From Faecalibacterium sp. (GTDB lineage: Bacteria; Bacillota; Clostridia; Oscillospirales; Ruminococcaceae), in assembly GCA_022652735.1 (NCBI GenBank), contig JALCRP010000003.1, forward strand, positions 124,001 through 188,000: DNA of 64,000 nucleotides. The letters are read 5' to 3'. Made by a program: the position numbers and the translations under genes. Positions 54,491 to 63,676 of the stretch are shown here, in pieces (the first letter of the stretch is position 1; each line of letters opens with the position of its first letter). Under the pieces are notes generated by a model that ran no database searches, was not told the origin of the DNA, and saw only the letters and a program-made list of their open reading frames with translations.

Positions 54491-55780
54491 ATGAAAAAAA
54501 TTACTCGTCGCCAGTTTATGAAAACTGTTTCTGCATGTGCCGTTTCGGCAGGCGCCATGAGTCTGATGAGCGCTTGTGGCGCTAGCTCTTCCGTGGCCGC
54601 CAGCACGGCGGCTTCCGCTGCTGCTTCCAGCGTAGCGGTACAGGATGTGGCGCTAAAGGTATGGTCGCCGGAAGCCGAAGCAGACATCACAAAACAGCTG
54701 TGCGATCAGTTCGCGGGGAATCATCCGGAATACAACATGACGTTTGAATACGAAATGGTTGAAAACGCAGATTCGATTACGAACCTGAAAAACGACCCTG
54801 AGGCCGCGGCCGATATTTTTGTATTTCCTTCCGGCGGCGTGGCAGAGTGCGTTGAGGCGGGCCTGATCTACCCCATCACTGTGGACATCGACAATGTCAA
54901 AACCCTGTACGGCGAGAACGCACTGAAGGCTTGCTCGAAGGATGGGGAGGTTTACGGCATCCCGCAGACGCCGAACTGCTTCTTCATGTTCTATAATAAG
55001 AGCTATTATTCCGAGGATGAGGTAAAGTCTCTCGAAACCATGATGGCCAAAGATTTTGATGCGGACTGCTACAATTTCTCGTTTACGATTGCCAACAGCT
55101 GGTACATGGAATCCTTCTTCTACGGCGCGGGCTGTACCCTCTACGGTGCAGACGGCACCGACCCGACGGAATGCTCTTGGAACGATGCTACGGGCCTGAA
55201 GGTTGGCAAGTACCTGATCGACCTCGCCAAAAACCCGAAGTATCTTGAGGATGTCGACAGCATTGCCGGCAGCAAGTTCGACGAAGGCAAGTGCGGCGCT
55301 GTTTGCTCTGGCACTTGGAGTGCCGACGAATTCCAGAAGGCGCTTGGCGACAATTATGCCGCCGCCGTGCTGCCCACCTTCCAGCTCGATGGCAAGGAGT
55401 GCCAGATGAGCAACTTCTCGGATTACAAGGCTTACGGCGTAAAGGCAAGCACACAGGCCCCGAAGGCGGCTCAGGAGCTGGCCGAGTGGCTGGGCGGCGA
55501 AGATGCCCAGCTGCTGCGTTTCCAGCAACTGAGCATGGCGCCTACCGTTACGGCGCTGCTGGAAAATGAGGAAGTCGAGGCGAACCCCGCTGTCTGCGCG
55601 CTGGCAGAAATGGCGGATTCTTATGCCACCCCGCAGCCGACGACCTCGCAGATCAGCGCCTATTGGGACCCGGCCACTGCGTTTGGCAAGGGCGTGGTGA
55701 ACGGAGACGTCACCGAGGCCAATCTGCAGCAGAACCTGGATGCAATGGTAGAAGGCATGACCTCAAAGATCACGGGCTGA
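54491..55780 (+). CDS. Sugar ABC transporter substrate-binding lipoprotein (locus 2, MalE-like)
   Basis: 429 residues, start after GATGGAGGG. Twin-arginine-like TRRQFMKTV and lipobox MSAC with Cys29, then a Ser/Ala linker. The SBP type 1 fold is visible in LKVWSPEAEADITKQLCDQF, DIFVFPSGGVAECVEAGLI, GIPQTPNCFFMFYNKSYY, CSGTWSADEFQKALG and KAAQELAEWLGGEDAQLLRF. Closest in style to maltose/maltodextrin binding proteins. It heads an operon with MalF/MalG-type permeases, a GH31 glucosidase and a LacI regulator. Confidence 0.9.
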   Translation: MKKITRRQFMKTVSACAVSAGAMSLMSACGASSSVAASTAASAAASSVAVQDVALKVWSPEAEADITKQLCDQFAGNHPEYNMTFEYEMVENADSITNLKNDPEAAADIFVFPSGGVAECVEAGLIYPITVDIDNVKTLYGENALKACSKDGEVYGIPQTPNCFFMFYNKSYYSEDEVKSLETMMAKDFDADCYNFSFTIANSWYMESFFYGAGCTLYGADGTDPTECSWNDATGLKVGKYLIDLAKNPKYLEDVDSIAGSKFDEGKCGAVCSGTWSADEFQKALGDNYAAAVLPTFQLDGKECQMSNFSDYKAYGVKASTQAPKAAQELAEWLGGEDAQLLRFQQLSMAPTVTALLENEEVEANPAVCALAEMADSYATPQPTTSQISAYWDPATAFGKGVVNGDVTEANLQQNLDAMVEGMTSKITG

Positions 55781-55850
55781 TTCCGAGAAAGAAAAGAGCA
55801 CTGGGGTGGACTGACTGCAGTTCACCCCAGTTTTCAAAGGAGGCAAAAAC

Positions 55851-57218
55851 ATGGCAAAGAAACTGCGGAAAAGGGAAAGCCTTTGGCAGCAGTATCGAGA
55901 ATCCGATGTGTTTGTGAAGCTCAGCGCGGGGATCATGGGCCTTTCCCATATCAAAAACGGCCAGATTCTTAAAGGAATCGGATATTTTTTGCTGGAGCTT
56001 GCATTTGTTGTTTATATGATCGAAAAGGGCGCATCCAGCTTAGCGGGTTTGCTGACGCTTGGCACCCAGCAGCAGGGGATGGTGTTTGACAAGGCACAGG
56101 GCATCTATGTCCGTGTGGATGGCGACAACTCCATGATGATGCTGCTTTCCGGCGTTGTAGCGCTGGCGGTGGTCATCTGCTTTTGGGTAGTGTGGCGCGC
56201 ACAGCTGGCCTCTGCCGCGGATACGGCAAAAAGAAAGCGCGAAGGCCGCCACGTCAATACCGTTGTGGAGGATCTGAAATCGCTTTTGGATGAAAATATC
56301 CATAAGCTGCTTTTGTTCATCCCGATGGTCGGGCTGATCGGCTTTACGGTGCTGCCGCTGTGCTACATGATTCTGATGGCTTTTACGAACTACGATGTAA
56401 ACCATCAGCCGCCGGGAAACCTGTTTACATGGATCGGTCTCGATAACTTCCGGGTATTGCTGGCTTCGTCCAGCACCCTGTCGCACACCTTCTGGCCAGT
56501 ATTGGGCTGGACGCTGATCTGGGCGTTTTTTGCCACGTTTACAAACTACTTTTTGGGAATGTTCCTTGCGATGCTGATTAACATGAAAACGATCCGTTGG
56601 AAAAAGGTTTGGCGTACCATTTTCGTGCTGACCATCGCGGTGCCGTCCTTTGTCAGCCTGATGGTTATCCGCACGATGCTGAACAAATTCGGCGTCATCA
56701 ATGTCGAACTGCAAAATTTGGGCTTTATCGCCGAGGCAATCCCTTTCCTGACGACGCCGCTGGGCGCGCGCATTTCGGTCATTGTGGCTAACATGTGGAT
56801 CGGCATCCCTTTTACGATGCTTATCACGACGGGCATCCTAACCAATATTCCGGGCGATTTGTACGAAAGCGCCCGCATCGATGGCGCAGGGCCGATCAAG
56901 ATGTTTCAAAACATCACGCTGCCCTATATTTTGCAAATTACGACACCCTATTTGATCTCTAATTTTATCGCTAACTTCAATAACTTCAATCCGATCTACT
57001 TTATGACGGAGGGCGGGCCGGAAACGCTGGAATACTTTAAGGGCGCCGGCAAAACTGACCTCCTGGTTACATGGCTGTATAAGCTGACGACGGACAGTAT
57101 GGATTACTGCTATGCGGCAGCAATCGGCATCTTGATCTTTTTGATTTCGGCGGGGCTTTCTCTGCTGGTTTATCGCCGCACCAAAGCCTATAACAGCGAG
57201 GAGGAATGGCAGACATGA
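55851..57218 (+). CDS. Sugar ABC transporter permease, MalF type (locus 2)
   Basis: 455 residues, start after AAAGGAGGC. An N-terminal extension of about 160 residues with two extra helices and a soluble loop (30-110) precedes the six-helix permease core, as in maltodextrin permease MdxF. EAA loop: DLYESARIDGAGPIKMFQNI. The core begins LLLFIPMVGLIGFTVLPLCY. No ATPase is encoded nearby. Confidence 0.92.
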   Translation: MAKKLRKRESLWQQYRESDVFVKLSAGIMGLSHIKNGQILKGIGYFLLELAFVVYMIEKGASSLAGLLTLGTQQQGMVFDKAQGIYVRVDGDNSMMMLLSGVVALAVVICFWVVWRAQLASAADTAKRKREGRHVNTVVEDLKSLLDENIHKLLLFIPMVGLIGFTVLPLCYMILMAFTNYDVNHQPPGNLFTWIGLDNFRVLLASSSTLSHTFWPVLGWTLIWAFFATFTNYFLGMFLAMLINMKTIRWKKVWRTIFVLTIAVPSFVSLMVIRTMLNKFGVINVELQNLGFIAEAIPFLTTPLGARISVIVANMWIGIPFTMLITTGILTNIPGDLYESARIDGAGPIKMFQNITLPYILQITTPYLISNFIANFNNFNPIYFMTEGGPETLEYFKGAGKTDLLVTWLYKLTTDSMDYCYAAAIGILIFLISAGLSLLVYRRTKAYNSEEEWQT

Positions 57219-58483
57219 AACATGTTCGCGGTATGAATGCGGCCTACCAAAGGCTGGTTCCGCTTACGGCGCTTTTGCCGGCAATCCTACTGCTGATTCC
57301 GTTCATTTCTAACGGCGGGAAAACATGGTTTGGCTGGATGTTTGCGGCAAAAGTTTTTGCTTCGGCGTCGGTCGGGATAGGGTTCCGCCTTTGGGCCGTT
57401 TTGGGCTTGTGCGTTTTGCCCGCCGCGCTGGCCGTGGTTGGCGTTTGGATGCTGGTACGGCCGGGCAAAGGGCTGGCCAAAGCCATCACATGGCTGCTGG
57501 CGGGCTATACGGCGCTGGCAGTGCTGGGGCTGCTGATTATGAAGCAGAACCTGGACGGCACGGGCCTGCTGGCCGAAAGCATGATGATTCACGATCTCTC
57601 GGCTGGCTACTGGCTGATGCTTGTGGCGGGCTTTGGCGGGATGGCTGTTTCTATGATGAGCACCAAAACAAACCCGGGCTATATTCTTTTGGTTGTGCTG
57701 TCGGTGCTTTGGCTGTTTCCGATATTCTTTATCCTGCTCAATGCCCTGCGTATGGAGGGCAAATTCTACATCGGCTATTTCTTTCCAAAGCAGCTTGGGC
57801 TGGGCAACTTTATCGCGGTGATTACCAGCGATACGAAGTTCCATTATATGCGTTGGTTCAAAAACACGCTCATCGTCTCGGTGTGCTCGTGCCTTGCATC
57901 CAGCTATATTGTGCTGTCCACTTCGTATGTGCTTTCGCGCATCCGCTTCCGCGGCCGCAAATCACTGATGAATCTGCTGCTGATTTTAGGCATGTTCCCC
58001 TCGTTTATGTCTATGATCGCCGTTTATTACATTCTAAAAGGGCTGGGGCTGGCCCAGTCACTGGCGGCGCTGGTCATCGTATATTCGGCGGGCGCATCGC
58101 TGACGTATTATGTGGCAAAAGGCTTTTTCGATACGATCCCGCGTTCGCTGGATGAAGCGGCCATGCTGGACGGCGCGACGAAGTGGCAGGTGTTTACCAA
58201 GATTACAATGCCGCTTTCCAAACCGATCATCATCTATACGATCATGACCTCTTTCATGGCGCCGTGGGCAGATTACATTTTTGCCAGCGTCATTCTCGGC
58301 GATAACACAAAATCCTACACGGTGGCAATGGGCCTGTTCTCCATGATCAGCCGGGATAACATCAACGAATACTTTACGCAGTTTGCGGCCGGGGCCGTTT
58401 TGGTCTCTATCCCGATCGCAGTTTTGTTTATCAGCTTGCAGAAGTATTATGTGGAAGGGCTTTCCGGCTCGGTAAAAGGATAA
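57215..58483 (+). CDS. Sugar ABC transporter permease, MalG type (locus 2)
   Basis: 422 residues from the ATG at 57215 (4-base overlap with the previous stop, GGAGG ten bases upstream). It is longer than usual for MalG: about 140 N-terminal residues with four additional helices precede the six-helix core. EAA loop: SLDEAAMLDGATKWQVFTKI. The matching N-terminal extensions in both permeases suggest a MdxFG-like maltodextrin/alpha-glucoside importer. Confidence 0.9.
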   Translation: MKHVRGMNAAYQRLVPLTALLPAILLLIPFISNGGKTWFGWMFAAKVFASASVGIGFRLWAVLGLCVLPAALAVVGVWMLVRPGKGLAKAITWLLAGYTALAVLGLLIMKQNLDGTGLLAESMMIHDLSAGYWLMLVAGFGGMAVSMMSTKTNPGYILLVVLSVLWLFPIFFILLNALRMEGKFYIGYFFPKQLGLGNFIAVITSDTKFHYMRWFKNTLIVSVCSCLASSYIVLSTSYVLSRIRFRGRKSLMNLLLILGMFPSFMSMIAVYYILKGLGLAQSLAALVIVYSAGASLTYYVAKGFFDTIPRSLDEAAMLDGATKWQVFTKITMPLSKPIIIYTIMTSFMAPWADYIFASVILGDNTKSYTVAMGLFSMISRDNINEYFTQFAAGAVLVSIPIAVLFISLQKYYVEGLSGSVKG

Positions 58484-58492
58484 AAGAATAGA

Positions 58493-60940
58493 ATGATACA
58501 ACAAATCAAACGATCTCCTCAATGCGAACCGGCCAATATCTATCTCCGGCCGGGCTTTCGCGTTACGCTACTTACGCCGCGGCTGTTCCGTATCGAAATC
58601 CAAAAAGACGGCCGCTTTTGCGACAGCGCCACACAACTGGCGCTGAACCGCAATTTTTCGCCGGTGGAGGCCGAAACGCAGGAATCTGACTATGAGCTGA
58701 AGATTTGCACGGACGCACTGACCATCACCTGCCAGAAAAAAATTCTGGAAACGGGCAGCGCAGTGGATGCGCTTTCGGTGCTTCTGCGGCAGCTGCCGCA
58801 AAAGCCGACCTGGCATTTCGGCGACACTCCGGAAAACCTAAAGGGCACGGCGCGCACTTTGGATGAAGCCAACGGCGCCGTGCCGCTGGAAAACGGCTTA
58901 ATGGCGCGCTGCGGCTACAGCGTCGTCGACGACAGCGCATCGCTGATCCTGACGGACGAATTTGTAAAGCAGCGGGAAACCGCCGAAACAGACCTCTACT
59001 TTTTTGGCTACGGGACGGATTATGCCGCCTGCCTGAAAGATTTCTATCGTCTTTCGGGTGAAACGCCCATGATTCCGAAGTTTGCGCTCGGCAACTGGTG
59101 GAGCCGCTATCACAAATACACGGAAAAAAGCTACCGTGAATTGATTGAAAACTTCCAAAAAGAAAAAATCCCCTTGACAGTCGCTGTGATTGATATGGAC
59201 TGGCACCTGACGGAAGTGGATCCAAAATACGGAACGGGCTGGACGGGATATACATGGAACCGGTATTTGTTCCCGAACCCGCCGGCATTTTTGGATTGGC
59301 TGCATCAGCAGGGGCTGCATGTGACACTGAACATTCACCCGGCGGATGGCATCCGCGCCTATGAGGAAATGTATCCGGAAATGGCACAGGCTATGGGAAT
59401 CGACCCGCAAAGCGGCAAGGCGATCCCCTGCGATATGGCCGACCCTCGCTTCATCGCGGAATATTTTCGCGTTGTGCTGCATCCTTACGAAAAGCAGGGC
59501 GTGGATTTTTGGTGGATTGACTGGCAGCAGGGGACGAAAACGCGCATCCCGCATCTTGACCCGCTGTGGGTGCTGAACCACTATCATTATCTGGACAGTA
59601 TGCGCAGCGGCAAGCGCGGCATGATCTTTTCGCGCTATGCCGGCCTTGGCAGCCATCGCTATCCCATCGGCTTTTCCGGCGATAGTTATGCCACATGGGC
59701 CTCGCTGCAGTTCCAGCCGTATTTCACGGCGAACGCCTCGAATGCCGGGTACGGCTGGTGGAGCCACGACATCTGCGGCCATATGCACGGAACCCGCGAT
59801 ACCGAACTGATGATGCGCTGGATTCAGTTTGGCGTATTCTCGCCGATAATGCGGTTGCACAGCTCCGCAAATCCCTTCTTTATTAAGGAGCCGTGGAAGC
59901 TGCCGGAGCAGTGCCGCACCATTATGGGGCGCTTTATGCGCCTACGGCACCGCATGATCCCGTATTTGTATACCATGAGCTTTCAAGCGCATGCCGATGG
60001 TATGCCGCTTGTGCGCCCGATGTATTATCTCCACCCCGAAGAGGAGCAGGCCTATGCCTGCCCGAATGAATTCTATTTCGGCGATTCTCTGCTGGTGGCC
60101 CCAATCACGACGCCGCGGGATGCAAAAACGCATCTTTCCTGCCTTGCCGTATGGTTACCAAAAGGAAAATGGACAGATTTGTTTTCTGGCAAGGTCTATG
60201 AGGGCGGCACCACGCGAGAGATGTTCCGCACACTGGATACTATCCCTGTTTTGCTGAAAGAAGGCGGGATTTTCCCGCTTACGGCAGATAACGGCGGCGA
60301 CAACAGCCTTGCCAACCCGGAAAAGCTCGATGTCTATGTGGCCCCGGGCAAAGATGGCGCGTTCACGCTGTATGAGGACGATGGCGAAAGCTTTTACGCG
60401 GATGGCGAGCATGCCGCCTTTACGGCAATCCGCTATACTGAACAAGGCGCCTCGCTGAAAATTTGCCCCGTGCAGGGCGACAGCAGCCAAATCCCGGAGA
60501 AACGTAGCTGGACGATTCACTTTATCGGCTGCGAAAAGCCGGAAAAAATCTGCGCGACGATCGGCGGGCAGGTGGTTGTGTGCCGTGCCGCAGGCGATGC
60601 AGAGAAAAACGAGTGGACAGCACAGGTGCAGGACGTACCGACAGCGTCCTGCCTGTGTGTTAGCTGCGGCGTACTGCACACTGCACAGGCGGATGTACTG
60701 CGCGAAGCGTTTCAAATGCTCGAAAACGCAGATGAAGATTATGACTGCAAAGAGCGCGCATGGCGCGAAATTTGCGGCGTGTGCGGCATGCAGCCTGCCC
60801 CGGATGCACCTTTTGAGCTGAAAGCAGATGTCTGCAAAGAGATGACAGGGCGCTATCGCCGCCATGTCCCGGAAGCGGTATCTCAGCTGCTGGGCAGCGG
60901 TTTGTCGGCGGCAACAGTGCATGCGCTGATCGCCCTGTAA
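58493..60940 (+). CDS. GH31 family alpha-glucosidase
   Basis: 815 residues, no signal peptide. N-terminal beta-sandwich (1-190), then the barrel with LGNWWSRYHKYTEKSY, VAVIDMDWHLTEVD, nucleophile Asp343 in FWWIDWQQG and acid/base Asp397 in GFSGDSYATW. A C-terminal beta domain covers about 520-690. Roughly 110 further residues (705-815) form a Cys-rich and then helical extension (CLCVSC, CKERAWREICGVCGM) that I do not recognise. It would release glucose from imported alpha-glucosides. It starts 9 bases after the second permease. Confidence 0.9.
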   Translation: MIQQIKRSPQCEPANIYLRPGFRVTLLTPRLFRIEIQKDGRFCDSATQLALNRNFSPVEAETQESDYELKICTDALTITCQKKILETGSAVDALSVLLRQLPQKPTWHFGDTPENLKGTARTLDEANGAVPLENGLMARCGYSVVDDSASLILTDEFVKQRETAETDLYFFGYGTDYAACLKDFYRLSGETPMIPKFALGNWWSRYHKYTEKSYRELIENFQKEKIPLTVAVIDMDWHLTEVDPKYGTGWTGYTWNRYLFPNPPAFLDWLHQQGLHVTLNIHPADGIRAYEEMYPEMAQAMGIDPQSGKAIPCDMADPRFIAEYFRVVLHPYEKQGVDFWWIDWQQGTKTRIPHLDPLWVLNHYHYLDSMRSGKRGMIFSRYAGLGSHRYPIGFSGDSYATWASLQFQPYFTANASNAGYGWWSHDICGHMHGTRDTELMMRWIQFGVFSPIMRLHSSANPFFIKEPWKLPEQCRTIMGRFMRLRHRMIPYLYTMSFQAHADGMPLVRPMYYLHPEEEQAYACPNEFYFGDSLLVAPITTPRDAKTHLSCLAVWLPKGKWTDLFSGKVYEGGTTREMFRTLDTIPVLLKEGGIFPLTADNGGDNSLANPEKLDVYVAPGKDGAFTLYEDDGESFYADGEHAAFTAIRYTEQGASLKICPVQGDSSQIPEKRSWTIHFIGCEKPEKICATIGGQVVVCRAAGDAEKNEWTAQVQDVPTASCLCVSCGVLHTAQADVLREAFQMLENADEDYDCKERAWREICGVCGMQPAPDAPFELKADVCKEMTGRYRRHVPEAVSQLLGSGLSAATVHALIAL

Positions 60941-61012
60941 GGGGCTTCCATCTTGCGCACAAATGGTATACAATAACATCGGTTCGAGTTTTTTGGAGCG
61001 AGGGGTGAACGA

Positions 61013-62020
61013 ATGGCGACACTGAAGGATATTGCAAAAGAAGCCGGCGTCAGCATTGTAACGGTTTCCAATGTAATCAACGGCAACCACAAAAAGGTGT
61101 CGGACGAAACAATTGCGCGTATCCAAAAAATCATTCATGACTACCATTATGTGCCGAACGCCACGGCACGCAGCCTTGCCAGCAAACAATCTGGTATTAT
61201 TGGTGTGCTGGTTCCCAATGTGGGCGAGGACGAAAACTTTTTGCAAAGCCCTTATAACGCAGAAGTGCTGGGCGTTTTGGAAAAGATCATTCGCCAAAGC
61301 GGCTATTATTTGATGGTGCGCTGCCTTTCGGATTATCAACAGGCGCTGCCGCTGCTGCACAGTTGGAACGTGGACGGCGCAGTGTTCATCGGCGCAAACA
61401 CATCCGATGTGGAACGGCTCAACCAACAACTTTCTATTCCCGCAGTTTTTCTTGATACGTACACCAGCGAACAGGTCTGTGGTGTATGTGCAGATGACTT
61501 CCGCGGGGGCTATATCGGCACACGCTATTTGATTAATCAGGGGCACACGCATATTTGCTTTCTTGCGCCGGGCGCAGGCAAAGAAGGCGTTATTTACGAG
61601 CGTTTCCGCGGCTATCGGCAGGCAATGGAAGAATGCGGCCTGCAAAGCAGCATGGAAAAGCGGGAGGTTGCTTCTACAACGTATGAATCTGGGCTGGCCG
61701 CAGGGCGGCAGCTGGCGTTTGAGCAAGGCACGACGGCTTGCGTTACTACGGCCGACATCTTGGCGATCGGCCTGATGGAAGGACTTCGCCTTTCCGGCAG
61801 GCGCGTCCCGGAAGATTTCTCGATTGTGGGCTTTGATGATCTGCCGGAATGTCGCTATACCACCCCACAGCTGACGACGATCAATCAGCATGTAGCGGAG
61901 AAAGCGGAGAAAGCGGCGGGAAAACTACTGGATATGCTGCGCCATCAGGATGTGGCGATTCAAAACGAGCGAATTGATGTTGATCTGGTAGAACGCCAGT
62001 CAGTGCAAAGGATGGACTGA
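61013..62020 (+). CDS. LacI family transcriptional regulator
   Basis: 335 residues. N-terminal LacI helix-turn-helix and hinge: MATLKDIAKEAGVSIVTVSN, VINGNHKKVSDETIARI, YVPNATARSLASKQS. A periplasmic-binding-protein-like sensor domain follows (GVLVPNVGEDENFLQSPYNA, DDFRGGYIGTRYLI, FSIVGFDDLPECRYTTPQLT). It is the last gene of alpha-glucoside locus 2 and has a possible TACAAT -10 box at 60969 in its own leader. It probably represses the locus through the paired sites at 54274 and 54397. Confidence 0.93.
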   Translation: MATLKDIAKEAGVSIVTVSNVINGNHKKVSDETIARIQKIIHDYHYVPNATARSLASKQSGIIGVLVPNVGEDENFLQSPYNAEVLGVLEKIIRQSGYYLMVRCLSDYQQALPLLHSWNVDGAVFIGANTSDVERLNQQLSIPAVFLDTYTSEQVCGVCADDFRGGYIGTRYLINQGHTHICFLAPGAGKEGVIYERFRGYRQAMEECGLQSSMEKREVASTTYESGLAAGRQLAFEQGTTACVTTADILAIGLMEGLRLSGRRVPEDFSIVGFDDLPECRYTTPQLTTINQHVAEKAEKAAGKLLDMLRHQDVAIQNERIDVDLVERQSVQRMD

Positions 62021-62069
62021 ATCAAACGGCTGACACGATCCGGTGCGGTTTCGGAAATATAACCTCCTA

Positions 62070-62104
62070 CGGCGGCTTTCTAAAGGAAGGCCGCCGCTTT
62101 TTTG
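62070..62104. terminator. Terminator between the lacI-type gene and rpoN
   Basis: CGGCGGC pairs with GCCGCCG, extended inward by TTTC/GGAA with a one-base bulge and a TAAA loop, followed by CTTTTTTT on the plus strand. Convergent genes flank it. Confidence 0.85.
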
Positions 62105-62108
62105 ACAC

Positions 62109-63467
62109 TTACTTGAGGCTTTTCTGCTGCCGCGAAAAATGATTGGCAATCCCCAGCTCATCCCGATATTTGGCGACCGTGCGGCGCGAAAGAGAAATTC
62201 CCTGCCGGGCCAATAAAGCGCACAACTGCTCATCGGTGAACGGATGGGCAGAATCCTCACTTTTTATAGCGGATTGAAGGATGCGGCGAATGGCACAAAC
62301 CGAAAGCGATGCGTCGCCCGCCGAAGGTGCGGGCATCGAGAAAAGCTCCCGCAGAGGCAGCATGCGGCCGCCAAACCGAATATATTTGTCCTGACAGGCA
62401 CGGCTTACTGTCGAAACATGCAGCGATAAAGAATCTGCCAGCTGCTGCATTGTCAGGGGCCGAAGCGGCTGCTGAGACAAAAAGTAGTCTCGCTGATATT
62501 CTGCCAATGTGCAAATTAGCGTATATAAGGTATTTCGACGACGTGCGATATTATCCATCAGCTGATTGGCTTCAGCCGTTTTTTGACGAATATAGCACTT
62601 CTCTTCGGGCGAATAAAGGCTGCCGGAATGTACCAGATAATCCGTATGGATATGAATGCTGTAAAGCAGCTCGTCGGCGAGGGTTACCCGTAATTCTCCT
62701 CCGTCAGGTATAATTTCTGCTTCCGCAAAAGTATAAGAAACATTTTCCCCACCGGAGTAAAAGCCGCTGGACGGAATAGGATTCAACTTTGCGACGATGC
62801 TGCAGGCCTCAAGCGTTGCGCTGCGAGCTGTATGCAGGAGCTTGTCTAATCCGGCATAGTCTTTGCGGGCAAGCAGCGGCAGGCCGTATTCAATAAGATG
62901 AAGACTCGTTTCACAGAAAAAATGACTTTGCACCAACTGTAAAGTGAGACATTCCTGCAGGGAACGCGCTCCGACCCCGGCGGGATCAAGGGACTGAACC
63001 ACATACAAGGCCTGCTCGGCTTGCAAAAGAGAAAGGTGCATCTCCTCGGCCAGAGAGGAAAGCGGTATATTCAAGTATCCGCGCGTATCCAAGCACCCAA
63101 CCAGATAGCGGCATTGAGACAATAAAGCGCTGCTAAGCGCAGCGGATTGTCCAAGCTGTGCGTTGAGATACTCGGTGAAAGTTGGCGCTTGCGTACAAAG
63201 CGTCGTGAGATCGGAAGAAGCATTGCTTGAGGAGGTAACCGAAGAAAAAGCACTACCGAGGGCATCCTCCTTTAACGGAGACAAAATGCTTTCCGTAGGA
63301 GCAAGCTCAACCTCCAGCATGGGGTTGGAGAGAGCAGCTTGCTCCAGATACTGGCATAGCGCGGGCAAAGGCATTTGAAGAAAACGAATGGCTTCCTGCT
63401 GGGATGGGCTTAAAATTAAGCGCTGCCCTTGCTGGGTTCTTGGCTTATTTGTTTGTTCCAGAGACAT
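62109..63467 (-). CDS. rpoN: RNA polymerase sigma-54 factor RpoN
   Basis: 452 residues from the ATG at 63467 (AAGAGGTG upstream). Region I is Gln/Leu-rich (SPSQQEAIRFLQMPLPALCQ), followed by the core-binding region (YLVGCLDTRGYLNIPLSSLA, SLDPAGVGARSLQECL), a helix-turn-helix (MQQLADSLSLHVSTVSRACQ) and the RpoN box SRRTVAKYRDELGI near the C-terminus. It recognises -24/-12 promoters and needs an AAA+ activator; the divergent gene may encode one. Confidence 0.95.
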   Translation of the reverse strand: MSLEQTNKPRTQQGQRLILSPSQQEAIRFLQMPLPALCQYLEQAALSNPMLEVELAPTESILSPLKEDALGSAFSSVTSSSNASSDLTTLCTQAPTFTEYLNAQLGQSAALSSALLSQCRYLVGCLDTRGYLNIPLSSLAEEMHLSLLQAEQALYVVQSLDPAGVGARSLQECLTLQLVQSHFFCETSLHLIEYGLPLLARKDYAGLDKLLHTARSATLEACSIVAKLNPIPSSGFYSGGENVSYTFAEAEIIPDGGELRVTLADELLYSIHIHTDYLVHSGSLYSPEEKCYIRQKTAEANQLMDNIARRRNTLYTLICTLAEYQRDYFLSQQPLRPLTMQQLADSLSLHVSTVSRACQDKYIRFGGRMLPLRELFSMPAPSAGDASLSVCAIRRILQSAIKSEDSAHPFTDEQLCALLARQGISLSRRTVAKYRDELGIANHFSRQQKSLK

Positions 63468-63613
63468 AGGATGCACCTCTTTGCAGTTCTTTGTAAAATG
63501 GGAAAGCCCAAGATGCAGCGGCAAGGCATAACGGCTTTTTACCCTCGATTACCCGAAAATGTTCCGGTTCTTAAAAAGGAAACGCTTATTGCAACAGAAA
63601 AAGCGTAAAAAAG

Positions 63614-63643
63614 TTGCAGTTGCTGTAAAAGATGCAGTATTAT
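63614..63643 (+). promoter_or_regulatory. Sigma-A-type promoter for the gene at 63677
   Basis: TTGCAG (63614-63619), 18-base spacer, TATTAT (63638-63643), 33 bases before the start. I found no TGGCAC-N5-TTGC element between rpoN and this gene. Confidence 0.6.
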
Positions 63644-63676
63644 AAATATCATAAAAAAGAAAAGGAGGAAACTGCA

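Noticed and set aside
60985-61000. GGTTCGAG stretch resembling a tRNA T-loop
   Set aside because: No acceptor or anticodon stems can be formed around it.
63468-63676. Sigma-54 (-24/-12) promoter between rpoN and the divergent regulator
   Set aside because: No TGGCAC-N5-TTGC-like sequence was found; a sigma-A-type promoter explains the regulator gene.
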